From NCBI RefSeq assembly GCF_000220065.1, contig NZ_AFQU01000001.1:558001-622000 (forward strand): 64,000 bases of DNA, written 5' to 3'. The position numbers were made by a program, and so were the translations under genes. This document shows, in pieces, positions 9,554 through 19,453 of this stretch. Each line of letters opens with the position of its first letter. Positions within the stretch are counted from its first letter, which is position 1. Source of the stretch: Streptococcus sp. oral taxon 056 str. F0418. GTDB taxonomy: Bacteria > Bacillota > Bacilli > Lactobacillales > Streptococcaceae. The notes under the pieces were generated by a model. It did no database searches and had not been told where the DNA came from. It worked only from the letters and a program-made list of their open reading frames with translations.

Positions 9554-9574
9554 AAATCAACAAAGTGTTGATTT
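9554..9574. promoter_or_regulatory. TetR-type operator, site 2
   Basis: Perfect palindrome with 9-nt arms, AAATCAACA-N3-TGTTGATTT, between the ABC promoter and the TetR gene start at 9595. Suited to repress both directions. Confidence 0.75.
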
Positions 9575-9594
9575 AATCAAAAAGGGAAGAAAAA

Positions 9595-10154
9595 ATGATC
9601 CAGAAACGAAAAACTAGCACTAAGGAAGATATCAAGGAAGCCTTGATTCAGCTGCTTTCAGAAGAAAAATTCGAGAACATCTCCATCAGCAAGCTCTGCA
9701 AGCGGGCTGGAATCAACCGAGGCACCTTCTATCTCCACTACGAAGACAAGTTCCAGATGATTAACAGCATCAAAAGAGATATTGTTTCCCAACTTAATAG
9801 TTTTTTTTTGAAGAGGAAAGAGAATCTCCCCAAAAGTTAATGACAGCAAAATTTCATATACTGCGCGCTAATGAACGTCTGATCAACGCCCTGACCAAAA
9901 GCCATTATATTGACTTTCGGGAGGCTATCCGGGAGTACATAACCAGTATCATCCTGAGTGATAAGCAAAAGGCTGCTACTCAGCATTTTTTGGAGGAGAA
10001 CTTTCACATTCCTCAGAAATACGCTTTGGAAATCTTCCTATCCAGCATCGAGGGAGTTATTTCCCTCTGGATAGCTGGAGGTGCAAAGGAAGAGCCCGAA
10101 GAAATCACTGATATGATTTTAAGAACTTACAACCATGACTATTGGAAGAAGTAA
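9595..10154 (+). pseudogene. TetR-family regulator, frameshifted in a T9 run
   Basis: The first frame (ATG 9595) gives the TetR helix-turn-helix, ISISKLCKRAGINRGTFYLH, and ends at a TAA at 9838-9840. The C-terminal ligand domain (ANERLINALTKSHYIDFREA and on to 10154) lies in the -1 frame. The break maps to nine T residues at 9801-9809. One more T, or two fewer, would join the halves into a normal protein of about 186 residues. The run reads T TTT TTT in the zero frame, so slippage by polymerase or ribosome could restore some product. As written, the repressor lacks its dimerisation domain, which should leave the divergent ABC operon derepressed. Confidence 0.85.
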
Positions 10155-10175
10155 ATGCTCTAAGAATAAGAAAAG

Positions 10176-10207
10176 CCAAGGAATTATTGAGTTTCACTCT
10201 TCCTTGG
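10176..10207. terminator. Bidirectional terminator between the TetR gene and tehB
   Basis: Inverted repeat CCAAGGAA/TTCCTTGG with A-rich left and T-rich right flanks, between convergent genes. Confidence 0.75.
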
Positions 10208-10214
10208 TTTTTTC

Positions 10215-11075
10215 TTATTTTTTCCGAGCGAGCATCGTCGAAAATTGAAGTTCAATACGATGACCATTTTCATCGACCTTATGAAGCTTACCGAGATTCT
10301 CATTATATTTAATGAGCTCCCAGTCTTTATAATAGTTGCGCAATTCTCCTTCTTTAAACGTAAAAGAGAAAGGCATAGAACACGGATGGCTCTCCGTATC
10401 CATCGCACAAACTATAAGGTTGTAACCACCTTGATTCGTCTGTTCCTGCATATTTTGAATGATAGCAGGCACCTGCTCACGATTTAAAAACATAAAAACG
10501 ACAGTCGATACGATAAAATCATATGTTTGAGTCAGGTTGGCAGAGTTAATGTCATAACTACCAGACAAGATATTTAAATCTTCAGCTTCTATGATGGAAG
10601 CTAGAGTCTCTAAAGATAAAGGATTGATGTCCACCGCCGTCACATCAAAGCCTAACTGATCTAAAAAGAGAGCATTTCGTCCTTGACCACATCCCAAATC
10701 AAGAGCTTTTCCTGGCTTTACAATGTCTGAAGCTTCCAATACTTCTGAATGTACGGGGGTTAATCCATATTTTTTCGCATAGTAATCCTTAGGCTGGCAA
10801 TAAAATTCTAAATACCATTCAAGGTCATCCGTTAAGGCTTCAACACGATGCCAAGCTTGTGGCTGCGCAAAAGGATTATCCTGACCAGCTTTAAAAATAT
10901 GCTCAGCTACTTCTTCTCCATCTTCAGTCATTTCGATAAACTTCAGTTCCCCTGTCAGAACCGTAATCTTCCCCCAAGTACCCACTTTTGTGTTGTGCTT
11001 TCTCTGAACAGCCTCTGGCATCGTATCAACCGTCCAGATGGGCATGCGTTTATACATGACTAAATCTTGTTTCAT
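10215..11075 (-). CDS. tehB: TehB-like SAM-dependent methyltransferase
   Basis: Protein of 286 residues. The N-terminal half is the cupin-like TehB-associated domain (LVMYKRMPIWTVDTMPEAVQ), and the second half is a class I methyltransferase with the SAM motif ALDLGCGQGRNALFL. The family methylates tellurite and probably other substrates. ATG 11075 follows a GAGGAGAAATTC site. The longer ORF start lacks one. The gene lies next to the rnr-smpB run, the usual place for tehB in related streptococci. Confidence 0.92.
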   Translation of the reverse strand: MKQDLVMYKRMPIWTVDTMPEAVQRKHNTKVGTWGKITVLTGELKFIEMTEDGEEVAEHIFKAGQDNPFAQPQAWHRVEALTDDLEWYLEFYCQPKDYYAKKYGLTPVHSEVLEASDIVKPGKALDLGCGQGRNALFLDQLGFDVTAVDINPLSLETLASIIEAEDLNILSGSYDINSANLTQTYDFIVSTVVFMFLNREQVPAIIQNMQEQTNQGGYNLIVCAMDTESHPCSMPFSFTFKEGELRNYYKDWELIKYNENLGKLHKVDENGHRIELQFSTMLARKK

Positions 11076-11194
11076 GAATTTCTCCTCTAGTAATCGAATT
11101 GTCACTTTTATCATATCGAAAAATACATTTCTTGACAAGGAAAAATTTATATAGTCTATGAACTAAATATCTATTTATAAAATTATAAAAGAAA

Positions 11195-11372
11195 AGAGGC
11201 TGGGACAAAAGTCCTAGCCTCTCAATTGTCTTTGGATCGTCGAGCAAGACGCAGTGGTTGAGTGGGCTCTACTACGCTGATTTCATCAGCTTTTACAGCC
11301 CTACTCAACTGTGCGGAGGTGGGACGGCGAAATCGAATTCTAATGAATTACCGATTTCTGTCCCACTCTCTT
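11195..11372 (-). repeat. 178-bp structured intergenic repeat, copy A
   Basis: First of four near-identical copies (the others are at 13331, 22224 and 24529). As read on the reverse strand it starts AGAGAGTGGGACAG and ends GTCCCAGCCTCT, giving three consecutive hairpins. The last hairpin (GAGGCTGGGAC/GTCCTAGCCTC) is terminator-like. It lies just beyond the 3' end of the dipeptidase gene. Confidence 0.9.
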
Positions 11373-11390
11373 CTTGGCGGCTAAACCATG

Positions 11391-13118
11391 TTATTCTTCA
11401 CCCTTAGGACGAACTTGTTTAAAGCCAAGATAGATCAACACTAATACAACAATTCCTCCTACAAGATACCATACGGTTTGATTAGAGTTTGCTTTCTTTG
11501 CTTCAGTATTTTCTTTCTTGGTTTCTTTGCTATCCTTGTTTTCTGAATTTTTCTTTTCTGCATCTGCTAAGAGATTAGCTTTATTATAACCAGTGTAAAC
11601 AAGGTCAGCATCTTCGCCTTTTTCTTTCTTAATCTTTTCTTCCATCTCAGCTTCGATTGCTTTGATTTCTTTGAAAACTTTTTCTGAACGTTCCAAGGCT
11701 TCTTTTGTTACTTCTGGACCAGCAGCTTTAGCTTGTTCATCTGTGTAGCCTGCATATTTTGCATCACGCTCTACCTGTTCTTTATCCCATTCGGCTTCTT
11801 TTGCTTTCCATTTTTCTTGGATACTGTTTCCAAAGATTTCTGGATATTTCATAACCATTTGGTCAATATGCCATACTGACCAGTACCAAGATTTACCGTC
11901 GTATTTAGTTGAACGATTTTGGAAGGCTTCATAAGTATTTTCTACATTACCGTAAAACGGCACATATGGAGTATTGCGGCTTTGAGCCAGACCAAGCCAC
12001 ATGACACCACCAAAGGCAGTTGGTAAGTTCGGCTTGATTTGATACACATGGGCATCAATAACGTTTTCGTTACCTAAAGCGTATTTATAAACCTTTTCGT
12101 CTTTCTTCTTACCAACTTCAACTAAGTCATCTGCTTTGTATTCTGGCAAGTGTTCAAAGCGATTTCTTTGTTCACCGATGACATCATGAACAGTGTATTT
12201 CTTATTAGGATCAGTCGGTTCACGCAGGAGATCAAAAGATTCATCATCATAATTCACCTTAGCTTGCGGATCCATCCATTTGATACCAGCATATGTCCGT
12301 GAACGATTACGTTCCATATATTTATCTGGTCCATAAGATTTAGCAATCAAGAAGTTGCCATCTTTATCAGTCTTATAGTTATCAGCTTTCTTAGCAACAG
12401 ATTCCACGTCTTTAGAAGCGATAACATTTTCTTTGTCATTCAGATTTACATGACCAAGATAGTAAGTATTTGCAAAGACAGCATATTTATTACTTGGGAA
12501 TTTGATGGCTACATATTGATGACCAGACAAGATTTCCATGTACCACAGTTCGTTCTTATCAGCAGCAACGATGATATTTCCTTCAGCAGAACCTTTTTCG
12601 TCTAAGACTTTGGCAACTGTTTCGATAACTTCGCGCGCTGTTTTTGCCCGAGGTAAAGCAAGGTCAACTAATGACGCTTCTGGAAGGCCATCTTTTACAA
12701 GTGGGTCTGCTTTTAAGACTTTATCATTTGGCGTTGCTGATACGGTTGCTGTCATGGATACGCCAACTTCGTTAAAGCCATGTGCAGCGAAGTTACCATT
12801 ACTTCCATTACCACGATCAGAGTCATAAACAGCAGTATATTTCATTTCGTTCGCCAAATGCGGATAAGTAAAGCCATTTGACTCATCTTCTATCTTATCA
12901 CCATCTTTATAAGTCTTTGCTGGCACAACAACATAGTTTTGATTGTGCCGGCCACCATCAGGAGCATAAGGATAGTCTTCTGTCCGACCGAATAATGTCG
13001 ATCCATCTGCTGTTAAATCCTTACCAACAATAAAAGCAGAACAAGCTTGTGCCACATGAACGGGCAAAAGAGCAACTAACATCACAAGAAACATTAGTTT
13101 GAGCAATATTTTTTTCAT
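11391..13118 (-). CDS. pepD: C69-family dipeptidase, secreted and membrane-anchored
   Basis: A 575-residue Ntn-hydrolase dipeptidase. The signal peptide (residues 1-25, ending AQA) is followed at once by Cys26, which would become the N-terminal nucleophile after cleavage. The conserved block CSAFIVGKDLTADGSTLFGR follows. The C-terminus has a Lys/Glu/Asn-rich linker and a transmembrane helix (WYLVGGIVVLVLIYLGF) with a short basic tail, so the enzyme probably sits on the outer membrane face. Cytoplasmic PepDA-type relatives lack this anchor. A cre-like site overlaps its promoter. Repeat copies A and B flank the gene in opposite orientation. Confidence 0.9.
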   Translation of the reverse strand: MKKILLKLMFLVMLVALLPVHVAQACSAFIVGKDLTADGSTLFGRTEDYPYAPDGGRHNQNYVVVPAKTYKDGDKIEDESNGFTYPHLANEMKYTAVYDSDRGNGSNGNFAAHGFNEVGVSMTATVSATPNDKVLKADPLVKDGLPEASLVDLALPRAKTAREVIETVAKVLDEKGSAEGNIIVAADKNELWYMEILSGHQYVAIKFPSNKYAVFANTYYLGHVNLNDKENVIASKDVESVAKKADNYKTDKDGNFLIAKSYGPDKYMERNRSRTYAGIKWMDPQAKVNYDDESFDLLREPTDPNKKYTVHDVIGEQRNRFEHLPEYKADDLVEVGKKKDEKVYKYALGNENVIDAHVYQIKPNLPTAFGGVMWLGLAQSRNTPYVPFYGNVENTYEAFQNRSTKYDGKSWYWSVWHIDQMVMKYPEIFGNSIQEKWKAKEAEWDKEQVERDAKYAGYTDEQAKAAGPEVTKEALERSEKVFKEIKAIEAEMEEKIKKEKGEDADLVYTGYNKANLLADAEKKNSENKDSKETKKENTEAKKANSNQTVWYLVGGIVVLVLIYLGFKQVRPKGEE

Positions 13119-13205
13119 AGTCTATCTCCTTTTGACTATATACGGGGCTGGAATCAACTCCCAGTCTAAGTAGTATAAACTGTAATACCAAAACATTCCA
13201 CCTTA

Positions 13206-13242
13206 AGTATACTACTTTAAAATATATTTGCAAGCGGTTACA
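13206..13242 (-). promoter_or_regulatory. Promoter of the dipeptidase gene with overlapping cre site
   Basis: Reverse-strand -35 TTGCAA (13228-13233), 16-nt spacer, -10 TATACT (13206-13211). TGTAACCGCTTGCA at 13229-13242 fits the CcpA operator consensus except for one position and covers the -35, so glucose repression is expected (inference). Confidence 0.6.
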
Positions 13243-13330
13243 AAGCTTTGGGTGCAAATGTTTGTTTTTTCTACCTTATTTTGATTTAAAAGTTAAATTA
13301 TGTGTGATTTAGCTAAAGCAAATAAAGAAA

Positions 13331-13508
13331 AGAGAGTGGGACAGAAATCGGTAATTCGTTAGAATTCGATTTCGTCGTCCCACCTCCGCACAGTTGAGTA
13401 GGGCTGTAAAAGCTGATGAAATCAGCGTAGTAGAGCCCACTCAACCACTGCGTCTTGCTCGACAATCCAAAGACAATTGAGAGGCTAGGACTTTTGTCCC
13501 AGCCTCTT
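13331..13508 (+). repeat. 178-bp structured intergenic repeat, copy B
   Basis: Same element as copy A in the opposite orientation. Its end runs into the first base of the smpB stop codon, so it directly abuts smpB. Hairpins: GTGGGACaGAAATCG with its complement, TTGAGTaGGGCT/AGCCCACTCAA, and AGAGGCTaGGAC/GTCCCAGCCTCT. Confidence 0.9.
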
Positions 13509-13975
13509 CATCTTGTATTAAAGTTCTTCATCTGTCTTGCAATGTCACGGTTTTGCTCGCGGCGTTTGATGGACTCGCGTTTGTCATAGTCGTGCTTTCC
13601 TTTGGCTAAGCCCAGGAGGAGCTTGGCATAGCCATCCTTGAGATAGACCTTGAGAGGCACCAGCGTCATACCAGTTCCCTTGGTCTCCTGCTCCAGCTTT
13701 TGGATCTGCTTCTTATGTAGCAAGAGCTTTCTGCGTCGCTCAGGCTCTTGGTTCCAGATATTGCCCTCTTCATAAGGCGCGATATGGACATTGCTGAGCC
13801 AGGCCTCGCCGTTCTTAATCTGAGCAAAGCCGTCTTTGAGATTGATGCGAGCAGCACGGACGCTCTTGATTTCCGTCCCTGTCAGCACCATGCCAGCCTC
13901 AATGGTATCTACGATGGTATAGTCGTGTCTGGCCTTCTTATTTTGCGCGACGACTTTTCCTTCTCCCTTTGCCAT
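13508..13975 (-). CDS. smpB: SsrA-binding protein
   Basis: Binds tmRNA and brings it to stalled ribosomes for trans-translation. The 155 residues start [20 protein letters not shown] and keep the family blocks ([20 protein letters not shown] and the C-terminal [20 protein letters not shown]). The start overlaps the rnr 3' end by 38 bp, which implies coupled translation. RNase R and SmpB also work together in trans-translation. The last residues (MKNFNTR) lie directly against repeat copy B. Confidence 0.97.
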   Translation of the reverse strand: MAKGEGKVVAQNKKARHDYTIVDTIEAGMVLTGTEIKSVRAARINLKDGFAQIKNGEAWLSNVHIAPYEEGNIWNQEPERRRKLLLHKKQIQKLEQETKGTGMTLVPLKVYLKDGYAKLLLGLAKGKHDYDKRESIKRREQNRDIARQMKNFNTR

Positions 13976-16286
13976 GCTTGGCTCCTTTCTTGACTAGTTC
14001 CTTGTAAAATGCCTTCTGGCTCTTTTCTTTCTTGGACTTCTTATCTTTCTTATCTCTGTAGCCTTTTTCTTTGGAAGAATGGCTGCGCTTGTCATCTTCA
14101 CGGCATCTCTTTCTGTCTGACTTACCTCTGCCATTCTTGCTAGCCTTTTCTATCAGGTCAAATTCACTAGGCAGATATTCAAATTCAATCTCGCCCGTAG
14201 CCTTATCCGCTCGGACCAGCTTGATGCGAATTTGCTGACCGACCTTAAAGACCACGCCGGACTTTTCTCCTTGCAGAGTCATCGTCCGCTCATTGTAGCT
14301 GTAAAACTCTGGCAGGTTGGTGACATGAATCAAGCCTTCGACCGTATTGGGCAGCTCGACAAAGAGTCCAAACTTTACCACGCTTGAGACCACGCCGTTA
14401 AACTCTTCTCCAACAAATTCTTCCATGTACTCAGCCTTCTTCATGGCTTCGACTTCACGCTCTGCCTCGATAGCCCGACGCTCTCGGCTGGAAGACTGAC
14501 TGGCAATCTCTGGAATCACTTGCTCAAAATGCTCTGCTATTTCTTTAGATTTGCCATAGTCCCTCACCATCCGGTGAACCAGAAGGTCCGGATAGCGGCG
14601 AATCGGACTGGTGAAATGCGTATAAAACTCCGCTGCCAGACCATAGTGGCCGTGATTGTGCTCAGAGTAGCGAGCCTGTTGCATGGAGCGCAGAAGCATC
14701 ATGGATAGAACATCCTCATAAGGCTGATCCTTGACCGCCTCCATAATCTCCTGTAAAGCCTGCTGACTCATAGAGCTAGCCGTCCCGTATATCCGAATCC
14801 CAAAGCTAGAGGCGTAGTCGATAAACTTCTGCACCTTCTCCGCCTTAGGCTCCTCGTGGATCCGATAGATGAAGGGCAGATTTAGCTTAGCAAAATGCTC
14901 AGCCACCGTCTCATTGGCCACCAACATAAAGGACTCAATCATGCGCTCGGCAATCCCACGCTGACGCAAAACAATATCCACTGGGCGTCCTTCCTTGTTG
15001 ACCATGATTTTGGCTTCATTGGTGTCAAAGTTAAGCGCTCCTCGTTTAAAGCGCATGCTTTCCAGTATCTCGTGAAGTCTAACCATGCTGTCAATGCTAG
15101 GTACAATAGCCTTGAACTGCTCAGCTTTTTCCTGATCTCCTGCGATGATGTCGTTGACATCACTATAAGTCATGCGAAAGGTCGTCTTGATAACTGTCTG
15201 GGTAATGCTATGCTTGACCACACGCCCCTTGGCATCTATCTCCATGATCGCCGACTGGGTCAGCCGATCTACATTGGGATTGAGAGAGCAGATACCGTTT
15301 GACAGACGCTCTGGCAGCATAGGCACCACACGGTCGGTCACATAGACTGAAGTCGCTCGATTGAGGGCTTCCTTGTCCAGCTCAGAGCCTTCTTTGACAT
15401 AGTAGGACACATCTGCGATATGGACGCCTAGCTCAAAGTTCCCATTTTTCAGGCGCTTGATATGGACGGCATCGTCCAAGTCCTTTGCATCCGCCCCATC
15501 GATGGTGAAAGTAATTTCCTCCCGCAGATCCAAACGCCCTGCCAAATCACGCTCAGTCGGTGCATCTGGAACTCGCTCGGCTTCTTCCAAGACCTTTTCT
15601 GGAAAGTCGGAGACAATATCCATCGACTCCAGCACTTCCAGTACATCAATACCTGGATCGTTGACATGACCGACCACATCGACCAGACTCGCCACGAAGA
15701 AATCGTGCTTCTTGGTAGGATATTTGTCAATCGCAACCTTGAGTACCTCTGTACCATCCAGAACTAAGGCTGGTTTTTTAACATAAATAGGCTGGCTGAT
15801 TTTCTGGTTTTTCGAGCGGATATAGCCCGCGTACTTAGGCTTTTCCTCGTCCAGAACCAATTGGCCAACTGCTGACGTCAGGCTGTGCTCCAAAATATCG
15901 ATAATCTTAGCCTCAGCTGATGTTCCCTTTATACGGTCTGCCACCTTGGTAATGACTACTTCCACTGTATCTCCATCAATGGCATGATTGACATCATTGC
16001 GGCCGACAAAGAGGTCATCCTCTTCCTCATTAAGAGTGACAAAGCCAAAGCCATTCTTGTGGGCATGAAAAATCCCCTTGAGCGTCAAACGCTCCTGCTT
16101 TTTCTTCTCATAAAGCTCAATCCGCCCCTTGTCATCAAAGCGAATCTGATGCTTTCTTTCCATCTGGGAGATGGTCTTAACCAAGCTACTAAAGTCCTTG
16201 GAGGACTCTTTTCCAAAAGCAACCGCCAGCTCATCAACGCTAGCCTGTTCTTTTTCTTTTAAATAATTAATAATTTCTGTTTTCAT
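13938..16286 (-). CDS. rnr: Ribonuclease R
   Basis: 3'-5' exoribonuclease that degrades structured RNA. Domains in order over 782 residues: an N-terminal winged helix, cold-shock domains ([15 protein letters not shown] near residue 70), the catalytic RNB domain ([16 protein letters not shown] with the metal-binding aspartates, near residues 263-278), an S1 domain ([20 protein letters not shown]), and a Lys/Arg-rich tail. It lies downstream of secG and overlaps smpB. Confidence 0.97.
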   Translation of the reverse strand: MKTEIINYLKEKEQASVDELAVAFGKESSKDFSSLVKTISQMERKHQIRFDDKGRIELYEKKKQERLTLKGIFHAHKNGFGFVTLNEEEDDLFVGRNDVNHAIDGDTVEVVITKVADRIKGTSAEAKIIDILEHSLTSAVGQLVLDEEKPKYAGYIRSKNQKISQPIYVKKPALVLDGTEVLKVAIDKYPTKKHDFFVASLVDVVGHVNDPGIDVLEVLESMDIVSDFPEKVLEEAERVPDAPTERDLAGRLDLREEITFTIDGADAKDLDDAVHIKRLKNGNFELGVHIADVSYYVKEGSELDKEALNRATSVYVTDRVVPMLPERLSNGICSLNPNVDRLTQSAIMEIDAKGRVVKHSITQTVIKTTFRMTYSDVNDIIAGDQEKAEQFKAIVPSIDSMVRLHEILESMRFKRGALNFDTNEAKIMVNKEGRPVDIVLRQRGIAERMIESFMLVANETVAEHFAKLNLPFIYRIHEEPKAEKVQKFIDYASSFGIRIYGTASSMSQQALQEIMEAVKDQPYEDVLSMMLLRSMQQARYSEHNHGHYGLAAEFYTHFTSPIRRYPDLLVHRMVRDYGKSKEIAEHFEQVIPEIASQSSSRERRAIEAEREVEAMKKAEYMEEFVGEEFNGVVSSVVKFGLFVELPNTVEGLIHVTNLPEFYSYNERTMTLQGEKSGVVFKVGQQIRIKLVRADKATGEIEFEYLPSEFDLIEKASKNGRGKSDRKRCREDDKRSHSSKEKGYRDKKDKKSKKEKSQKAFYKELVKKGAKHGKGRRKSRRAK

Positions 16287-16368
16287 ATTCCATTTCTTTT
16301 GTTATTAATTTTATGAATAATCTATTTTTAATTTTAAAAAATAGGCCGAGACAATGTCAGAGCCCATT

Positions 16369-16602
16369 TTATCTACTAGATAAGATTGTCAAAGCTAAGG
16401 CAATCGCTAACCAGAAAAAGATGAGAACACCCGTCAAATTCTGCATAACAGCCTCAAAACCACGCGCCTTAGATCGTTCAAACAAATCCCCGGCACTACT
16501 ATCAAACACATTACTTGATTGGTTTTTAGTTGGTTGCATAAAAATAGCAATGACAATAATGACTGACAAAATTAATAGAACTGTTAATAATAGATTATAC
16601 AT
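16369..16602 (-). CDS. secG: Preprotein translocase subunit SecG
   Basis: A 77-residue SecYEG accessory subunit with two hydrophobic helices (about residues 3-22 and 53-73) and the polar loop NQSSNVFDSSAGDLFERSKA. It lies between rpmG and rnr, as in related streptococci. Confidence 0.93.
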   Translation of the reverse strand: MYNLLLTVLLILSVIIVIAIFMQPTKNQSSNVFDSSAGDLFERSKARGFEAVMQNLTGVLIFFWLAIALALTILSSR

Positions 16603-16644
16603 AAATACAAACTCCTTAAAATCCTATCTATTTTACCATAAAAT

Positions 16645-16794
16645 CTACTTAGATTCAAGGTGTAGAGTTACTTTTCTTTCCTTAGGGCAGTATTTCAACA
16701 CTTCAATTTTTTCTGGATGATTTTTACTGTTCTTGCTAGTAAGATAGTTCTGGCTTCCACAAGAAGAGCATTTGAGATTTACTTTAACGCGCAC
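16645..16794 (-). CDS. rpmG: 50S ribosomal protein L33, GTG start
   Basis: 49 codons starting GTG ([21 protein letters not shown]) and ending in a KVTLHLESK tail. Zinc-type L33 features are partial: CSSC is present, but the second pair is reduced to one cysteine (YCPKE). GGAGTG lies about 11 nt upstream. The start overlaps the pmrA 3' end by 11 bp. It is too short and has too unusual a start codon for simple ORF calling. Confidence 0.93.
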   Translation of the reverse strand: MRVKVNLKCSSCGSQNYLTSKNSKNHPEKIEVLKYCPKERKVTLHLESK

Positions 16795-17995
16795 TGATTT
16801 CTTTCACTCCTAAATATTTTCTAAAACAAATGAACATAACAAAAAAATCTAATAAAACCATAGCTGCAGTTGTATAGAAAACCCAATGATACCCCAGACT
16901 AACTGCAATGGTAGACCCCATCAACGGTCCTACAACCCCACCGATATAAAAGAAGGTCTGATTATAGCTAAATATCCGTGAAATACCTTCTTTGGGAGTA
17001 ATTTTGTTGAGTAATGAGCTAACTCCTGGCAATAAAGCGCCTGTTCCCAAACCAAATAAAAAACGTAGAATCCCTAATTCTATCGGTGTTCTTGCCCAAG
17101 CACAGAGAAAGTAAATGACAAAGCTATATAAAAGAGCCATGAGTAATAAACGATGGTTTCCCATTTTATCGCCCAGTTTTCCTAAATGACTAGAAGCTAG
17201 AATACTTGAAATCCCCATAGCTGAGACGATTAAGCCTGATATAAACATTAAGTTCTCACTTTGTCCCATGGATCTAATATAAAGCGTCAGTATAGGAGCA
17301 ATGGATTGCGCTACCATCTGAATAACCATACTTGTTAAAAATAAGCCAAACAAGATTGATTTTTGTGGAATTTTGGCTAACAGTTCTTTGGTGCCTAACT
17401 GTTTTTCTTTGCTCATCGGTTGAAAATCCTCTCTGACTCCAAAGATCGTCAACAAAGTAACAAGCGCAAGAAAGAAACCAACTAATAAAAAGACATCCCG
17501 CATCCCTAATGTTTGTGCAATAACTCCTCCAAGCAGAGGCCCCATTAAAGTTCCTGCTACCACTCCCGTTGATAATGTACCCAAGGCATAGCCGGAGTAT
17601 TTCTTCGGCGCTTGACTGGCAATTAATGCTGTACTATTTGGGACATAGCCCGAAAATACACCATTTAAAAGACGTAAAGCAATAAGCCAAAAAATATTTG
17701 GCACAAAGGCCATCCCTCCCATAGTAAAAGTCATGGCTAAAGCAGCTCGGATCATCATTGGTTTTCGTCCATACTTATCTGCTAAACTTCCCCAAACTGG
17801 CGAGAGAAAGGCAGCTGTCATAGCTGAACTAGATACAGCAATACCTGCATATAAATCAACCATGTGTCCTTTCACACCCAATTCTTCTACAAATAAGGAC
17901 ATAAAAGGAATGACCAAAGAAAGACTTGCACCTACAAAAAAGTTGCCCAGCCAAGCAATCCATAAATTATGCTTCCAATTGATTTGACTTGTTAT
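16784..17995 (-). CDS. pmrA: MFS multidrug efflux pump PmrA-like, apparent ATA start
   Basis: Major facilitator transporter (12 helices expected) with the family motif [13 protein letters not shown] between helices 2 and 3, close in sequence and gene neighbourhood to pneumococcal PmrA. The first helix ([20 protein letters not shown]) is in frame upstream of the first standard codon, TTG 17917. Between the upstream in-frame stop and that TTG there is no ATG, GTG or TTG. At the position where the relative has its ATG stands ATA (17993-17995), 8 nt after GAGG and 4 nt after the coaE stop. Initiation at ATA, a start-codon mutation, or a base error are the options. The rest of the gene is intact. 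Confidence 0.85.
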   Translation of the reverse strand: MTSQINWKHNLWIAWLGNFFVGASLSLVIPFMSLFVEELGVKGHMVDLYAGIAVSSSAMTAAFLSPVWGSLADKYGRKPMMIRAALAMTFTMGGMAFVPNIFWLIALRLLNGVFSGYVPNSTALIASQAPKKYSGYALGTLSTGVVAGTLMGPLLGGVIAQTLGMRDVFLLVGFFLALVTLLTIFGVREDFQPMSKEKQLGTKELLAKIPQKSILFGLFLTSMVIQMVAQSIAPILTLYIRSMGQSENLMFISGLIVSAMGISSILASSHLGKLGDKMGNHRLLLMALLYSFVIYFLCAWARTPIELGILRFLFGLGTGALLPGVSSLLNKITPKEGISRIFSYNQTFFYIGGVVGPLMGSTIAVSLGYHWVFYTTAAMVLLDFFVMFICFRKYLGVKEISAR

Positions 17996-17999
17996 ACAA

Positions 18000-18596
18000 T
18001 CATCCTCTTTCTAATTTCTGCAAAGCATCGCGAATCTGCTGTCGAGTTTCCTCAAGCGAGCCATTATTATCTATCAGCACATCCGCTCTTTTTCGTTTTT
18101 CTTTGAGAGATAGCTGAGCTGCTATGCGTTTTTCTGCTTCTTCCTGACTAAGAGCATTTCGAGACATCAGGCGACTGAGCTGAGTTTCTTCCGTCACATC
18201 CACCAGCCAAATCTGGTCAAACCAGTTCTCATAACTCAGCTCAAATAAGAGAGGAATATCCATGAAAAAGATATCTTCCGTCTCTGCCAGCAAATCTCGT
18301 CTGTCAGCCAGTTCCTCTCGGATTATCTGATTTTGGATTTGACTGGACTGTGCCAAGAGTTCGGGATTCCCAAAAATCATAGCTCCTAGCTTGGGCCGAT
18401 CCAAGTGGCCATTTTCCTGTAAGATAGCTGATCCCAAAGCAGATAGAAGAGCTTGATAGAGGCTACCACCAGGCTCTTGCAGCTCATGCACTACCTGATC
18501 CGCATCAATGACCTGATAGCCTTGCTGCCTCAAAAACTCTGTCACTGTTGACTTACCCGAGGCAATGCCGCCAGTGATACCAATAATTCTTGCCAT
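18000..18596 (-). CDS. coaE: Dephospho-CoA kinase
   Basis: Last step of CoA synthesis, phosphorylation of the ribose 3'-OH. P-loop GITGGIASGKST at residues 6-17, and the DADQVVHEL motif follows. ATG 18596 (MARIIGITGG) has a GAGG site inside the mutM end and gives 198 residues. It sits 5 nt downstream of mutM and directly upstream of pmrA. Confidence 0.95.
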   Translation of the reverse strand: MARIIGITGGIASGKSTVTEFLRQQGYQVIDADQVVHELQEPGGSLYQALLSALGSAILQENGHLDRPKLGAMIFGNPELLAQSSQIQNQIIREELADRRDLLAETEDIFFMDIPLLFELSYENWFDQIWLVDVTEETQLSRLMSRNALSQEEAEKRIAAQLSLKEKRKRADVLIDNNGSLEETRQQIRDALQKLERG

Positions 18597-18601
18597 GACA
18601 G

Positions 18602-19426
18602 CTACCTCGCTTTCTGGCAATGAGGACAGAGATGTGTACCTCGACCGCCCAGTTTTATTTTTTCAATCGGGCTGCCACATCTAGCACAGGGTTGTCCAGT
18701 CTTTCCATAGACCTGCAGAAAATCCTGCATCGTGCCATCTTCACCCAAAGCATTGCGGTAGGTCCGAATGGTCGATCCCCTCTTTTCGATCCCAAGTTGC
18801 AAAACTTCTATAATCTGCTCACGCAACAGCTTGACTTCAGCAGGCTTCAGACTAGCTGCTGGCCTTGCTGGATGAATCCGCGCCCTCCAAAGTGCCTCAT
18901 CTACATAGATATTGCCCAGACCAACGACCAAGGTCTGCTCCAGCAAATAGGGTTTGATGGGCTTCTTGGAGCAACACAAAGCTGCTACAAAAGGCGACAA
19001 AAGAAAGTCCGCCTCTGTCGGCTCAGGACCAAGCTTTCTGGCAGCGAAATAAGCCTCTAGCTGATCCTTTCTCAACAGCTCCATAGTCCCAAACTTTCGG
19101 ACATCCTCATAAACAAGCGTCCCACCATCTGTCATCTGGAAAAAGACATGAGCATGCTTACGCTCAGGCACCGCATCAGCATAAAAAAGATACTTGCCTT
19201 CCATTCGCAGATGGGAAACCAGCACCCCGCCTGTCAGGTAAAAGAGCAAATATTTGCCCCGACGACCGATCTTTTCAATGGTCTGACCTGGTAAATCATG
19301 AATGAAGCCATCCACTCCCGTGCCAATCATCTTGGCATAGCGAACCCGCACCTGCTCAATCGTCTTCCCAACAACCAGACGCTCCAAACCACGCCTAACC
19401 GTTTCCACTTCAGGTAATTCAGGCAT
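18602..19426 (-). CDS. mutM: Formamidopyrimidine-DNA glycosylase
   Basis: Base-excision repair glycosylase/AP lyase for oxidised purines such as 8-oxoG. The N-terminal PELPEVE supplies the catalytic proline and Glu. The C-terminal zinc finger [20 protein letters not shown] with CPHC is intact. 274 residues, normal length. In an operon with coaE. Confidence 0.96.
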   Translation of the reverse strand: MPELPEVETVRRGLERLVVGKTIEQVRVRYAKMIGTGVDGFIHDLPGQTIEKIGRRGKYLLFYLTGGVLVSHLRMEGKYLFYADAVPERKHAHVFFQMTDGGTLVYEDVRKFGTMELLRKDQLEAYFAARKLGPEPTEADFLLSPFVAALCCSKKPIKPYLLEQTLVVGLGNIYVDEALWRARIHPARPAASLKPAEVKLLREQIIEVLQLGIEKRGSTIRTYRNALGEDGTMQDFLQVYGKTGQPCARCGSPIEKIKLGGRGTHLCPHCQKAR

Positions 19427-19453
19427 AAAGCTCCCTTCTTATTCTTTCTTATC

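Noticed and set aside
14895..15767. Several forward ORFs of 70-135 codons inside rnr
   Set aside because: Antisense shadows of a fully conserved gene, with no family resemblance or ribosome sites.
17733..17987. 84-codon forward ORF opposite the pmrA N-terminus
   Set aside because: Antisense to conserved transmembrane coding sequence, no ribosome site.
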